Of a DNA stretch of 64,000 bases, positions 62,528-64,000 are shown piece by piece. Below the pieces are notes generated by a model. That model had not been told where the DNA came from, ran no database searches, and saw only the letters and a program-made list of their open reading frames with translations. Source of the stretch: Candidatus Parabeggiatoa sp. nov. 2 (GTDB lineage Bacteria > Pseudomonadota > Gammaproteobacteria > Beggiatoales > Beggiatoaceae); NCBI GenBank assembly GCA_002085445.1, contig NBMI01000066.1, forward strand, positions 1-64,000, given 5' to 3'. Made by a program: the position numbers and the translations under genes. The first letter of the stretch is position 1. Each line of letters begins with the position of its first letter.

Positions 62528-63655
62528 ATGGAACTGACTAACGAAGACAATCTCCGCCTCAATGTTTTACTTGCCAACCAATTACTGGCTATCCGTATTG
62601 ATGAATCCAAAATGATCGTCTATGGATTGTCTGAGCGCGGCGAGGCGAAAATACAATTGCACCCGACTTGCCGTGATGAACAGTATTTACGTCTGGTGCG
62701 TGAATTAATTTCGGGCCAACTTTTAGGCTCACCGGGCGGTTATCCCGTTTATCTAAAACGGTGGACTCGCATGGGGCAGACTAAGGATGATAGTTTGGAG
62801 CAATTGCTCATGTTAGGAGAGCCAGAGGCGGTGGTGGCGGTGGTACATGCGCCAGGTTTAACGCCAGAATTAGCGCGTCGCGCTTGGTGGGCGATGCCTG
62901 ATTCTGATAATGCTCGCCGTATGTTAACAAATAAAAGTGTTGCCCAACACGAGTTTGGCAAAGTATTAGCGGAACATTTGGTGGAATATCTACCGTTTGA
63001 AGAAGAAGCCGCAAATATGATTGAATCAGTCCGCCTCGCCTTGCAACCCGGCTTGATTGATGAAGAGACGCGACAAAAGTTATGGATTAGGGGGCGCACC
63101 AAAACGGCTTATTTAGCCGGCTTTTTATGGACGCAACCCGATGCCCTTCCCAACCCACTACCAGCGCGTGCCGACGCTGAAAAAATTCAAGCAAGCTTAG
63201 CGCCTTTAGTGGAAAACGAAAATAAGATTGCCAAACAATTAGTTAGAGTCACATCAGCAAATGGGCAAACTTTTATAGACACCTGTGAACGAGTCTTGCG
63301 TAAACCGGCTAATCAAGAGGTTGTCAACACGCTATTTGAGGTAATTGCTCGCTACTTTGAAAGCATCCGCCCTGATAATTATGATGATGATACGAATATT
63401 TTAACGTTGATAGAACGTGCCAACCATTTTTGTGAAACTTGCCAAGACACCATGTCAGTGGAGCGGCGAAAAGTGTTGGCGGCAATGCCTGAGATGAAAG
63501 ACACAGTGCGAGCAATGCTAATATTATCGGGCTTAGGTTACTCGGTGCTACGGCCTATTTTTTCGCGCACAGATGCCATCGGCAGCTTAATGCGAAAAAA
63601 ATTAGCCCCGGTAATAGGGCCTATTTTGGAACAATTTGCCATTTTGCGGCTTTAG
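62528..63655 (+). CDS. dsrS: Sulfur oxidation accessory protein DsrS
   Basis: A 375-residue soluble protein whose opening (EDNLRLNVLLANQLLAIRIDESKMIVYGLS) and LLGSPGGYPVYLKRWTRMGQ (residues about 63-82) match what I recall of DsrS, encoded apart from the main dsr cluster in purple and large sulfur bacteria. DsrS has been linked to expression of the reverse dissimilatory sulfite reductase pathway that oxidises stored sulfur; its exact role is unsettled. Only tetrapyrrole-free helical sequence is seen, with no cofactor motif. No Shine-Dalgarno; TAACTGA heptamers precede it. The rest of the dsr operon is not in the window. Confidence 0.75.
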   Translation: MELTNEDNLRLNVLLANQLLAIRIDESKMIVYGLSERGEAKIQLHPTCRDEQYLRLVRELISGQLLGSPGGYPVYLKRWTRMGQTKDDSLEQLLMLGEPEAVVAVVHAPGLTPELARRAWWAMPDSDNARRMLTNKSVAQHEFGKVLAEHLVEYLPFEEEAANMIESVRLALQPGLIDEETRQKLWIRGRTKTAYLAGFLWTQPDALPNPLPARADAEKIQASLAPLVENENKIAKQLVRVTSANGQTFIDTCERVLRKPANQEVVNTLFEVIARYFESIRPDNYDDDTNILTLIERANHFCETCQDTMSVERRKVLAAMPEMKDTVRAMLILSGLGYSVLRPIFSRTDAIGSLMRKKLAPVIGPILEQFAILRL

Positions 63656-63859
63656 TTGGAGTCTTTAGTTGGAGTCCAAACCTTCAGGTTTGGACTAGAG
63701 TTGGACTAGAGTTGGAGTCCAAACCTTCAGGTTTGGACTAGAGTTGGAGTCTTTAGTTCAATGCCATATCGTAACGCTTCAGCCTCAGAATAAATTCTTA
63801 CGTTTCGCATCGTTCAGCTAAAGCCTACTACTAATAGTGCCCTTTAGGGTACTTTAGCT
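63656..63859. repeat. CCAAACCTTCAGGTTTGG hairpins between convergent genes
   Basis: Two copies of a CCAAACCTTCAGGTTTGG hairpin (63674-63691 and 63719-63736) with TTGGACTAGAG spacers follow dsrS, then CAATGCCATATCGTA (63761) from the edge of the GGGCAACC palindromic repeat and a CCCTTTAGGGTACTTTAGC motif also seen at 219-238. Confidence 0.75.
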
Positions 63860-64000
63860 TTACGTCACATTTTCTTGAGTTTCACGCACAACGGGCATTC
63901 CCACCGCCAAGGGTTCAAGCTCAGTAATATTGGCCGAAGCGGCGATAAAACCCGCTTCCATCATTAATAAACTATAAATGGCCTCATTCGCACCGGCCGC
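63860..64000 (-). CDS. fabB: Beta-ketoacyl-ACP synthase I (FabB), 3' end only
   Basis: The last 46 codons of a gene running off the right edge on the minus strand: [20 protein letters not shown], then [20 protein letters not shown] and stop. This is the C-terminal end of FabB-type condensing enzymes of fatty-acid synthesis (usually [19 protein letters not shown]). The active-site Cys and His-His residues lie outside the window. FabB rather than FabF is suggested by the EAIYSLLMM and SANI..L wording. Confidence 0.8.
   Translation of the reverse strand, partial: AAGANEAIYSLLMMEAGFIAASANITELEPLAVGMPVVRETQENVT

Overview
The window looks like a chromosomal piece of a large marine sulfur bacterium of the Beggiatoaceae (Thiotrichales, Gammaproteobacteria; the Beggiatoa / Thioploca / Ca. 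Thiomargarita group). This is inferred from: a dsrS-type sulfur-oxidation accessory gene; ordinary gammaproteobacterial genes (lolA, fimV-like, yqiJ-yqiK, fadL-type, fabB); TAACTGA heptamer arrays, a trait reported for marine Beggiatoaceae; many caspase-clan proteases (C13, C14, CHAT); and an extreme load of short intergenic repeats. No rRNA, tRNA or CRISPR was recognised.

Layout. 0-6 kb: yfcE-like phosphodiesterase, a FinO-like protein, two small minus-strand genes, a broken PQQ sugar dehydrogenase, a thioredoxin-like protein and lolA. 6-9.5 kb: a PP2C phosphatase coupled to a CHASE2 Ser/Thr kinase. 9.5-12 kb: repeat arrays and a ruined metacaspase gene. 12-18.3 kb: an isopropylmalate/citramalate synthase-like enzyme, a FimV-like LysM protein and the DUF2157-DUF4401-GDYXXLXY operon. 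18.7-28.4 kb: one giant secreted protein (about 3,230 aa) with a C13 cysteine protease inside a scaffold of VCBS, Ig-like and Calx-beta repeats. 28.4-32.3 kb: a Uma2-like nuclease and two 5'-truncated genes fused head to head (two-partner-secretion exoprotein and CHAT protease). 32.5-35.4 kb: methyltransferase, metallophosphoesterase, Sfp-type phosphopantetheinyl transferase. 35.5-42 kb: an RND efflux operon split by an IS607-type element. 42.6-43.9 kb: a FadL-type porin.

44-57 kb is the most unusual part. A MoxR-type ATPase and a VWA/HExxH protein, normally neighbours, lie 10 kb apart. Between them is an island of four units: coiled-coil/WD40 gene, Septu-like ATPase-HNH pair, secreted coiled-coil protein, second coiled-coil/WD40 gene. 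Units are separated by the same three repeat families: an element of about 165 bp (C), arrays of a roughly 31-45 bp unit (A), and arrays built on a near-palindromic core (B). The WD40 unit is duplicated together with its flanking repeats, so the island seems to grow by repeat-mediated duplication and shuffling.

57-64 kb: a PIN / restriction-endonuclease-like pair, yqiJ-yqiK (flotillin), dsrS and the 3' end of fabB.

All calls come from reading the sequence; no database search was run. Repeat boundaries are approximate.
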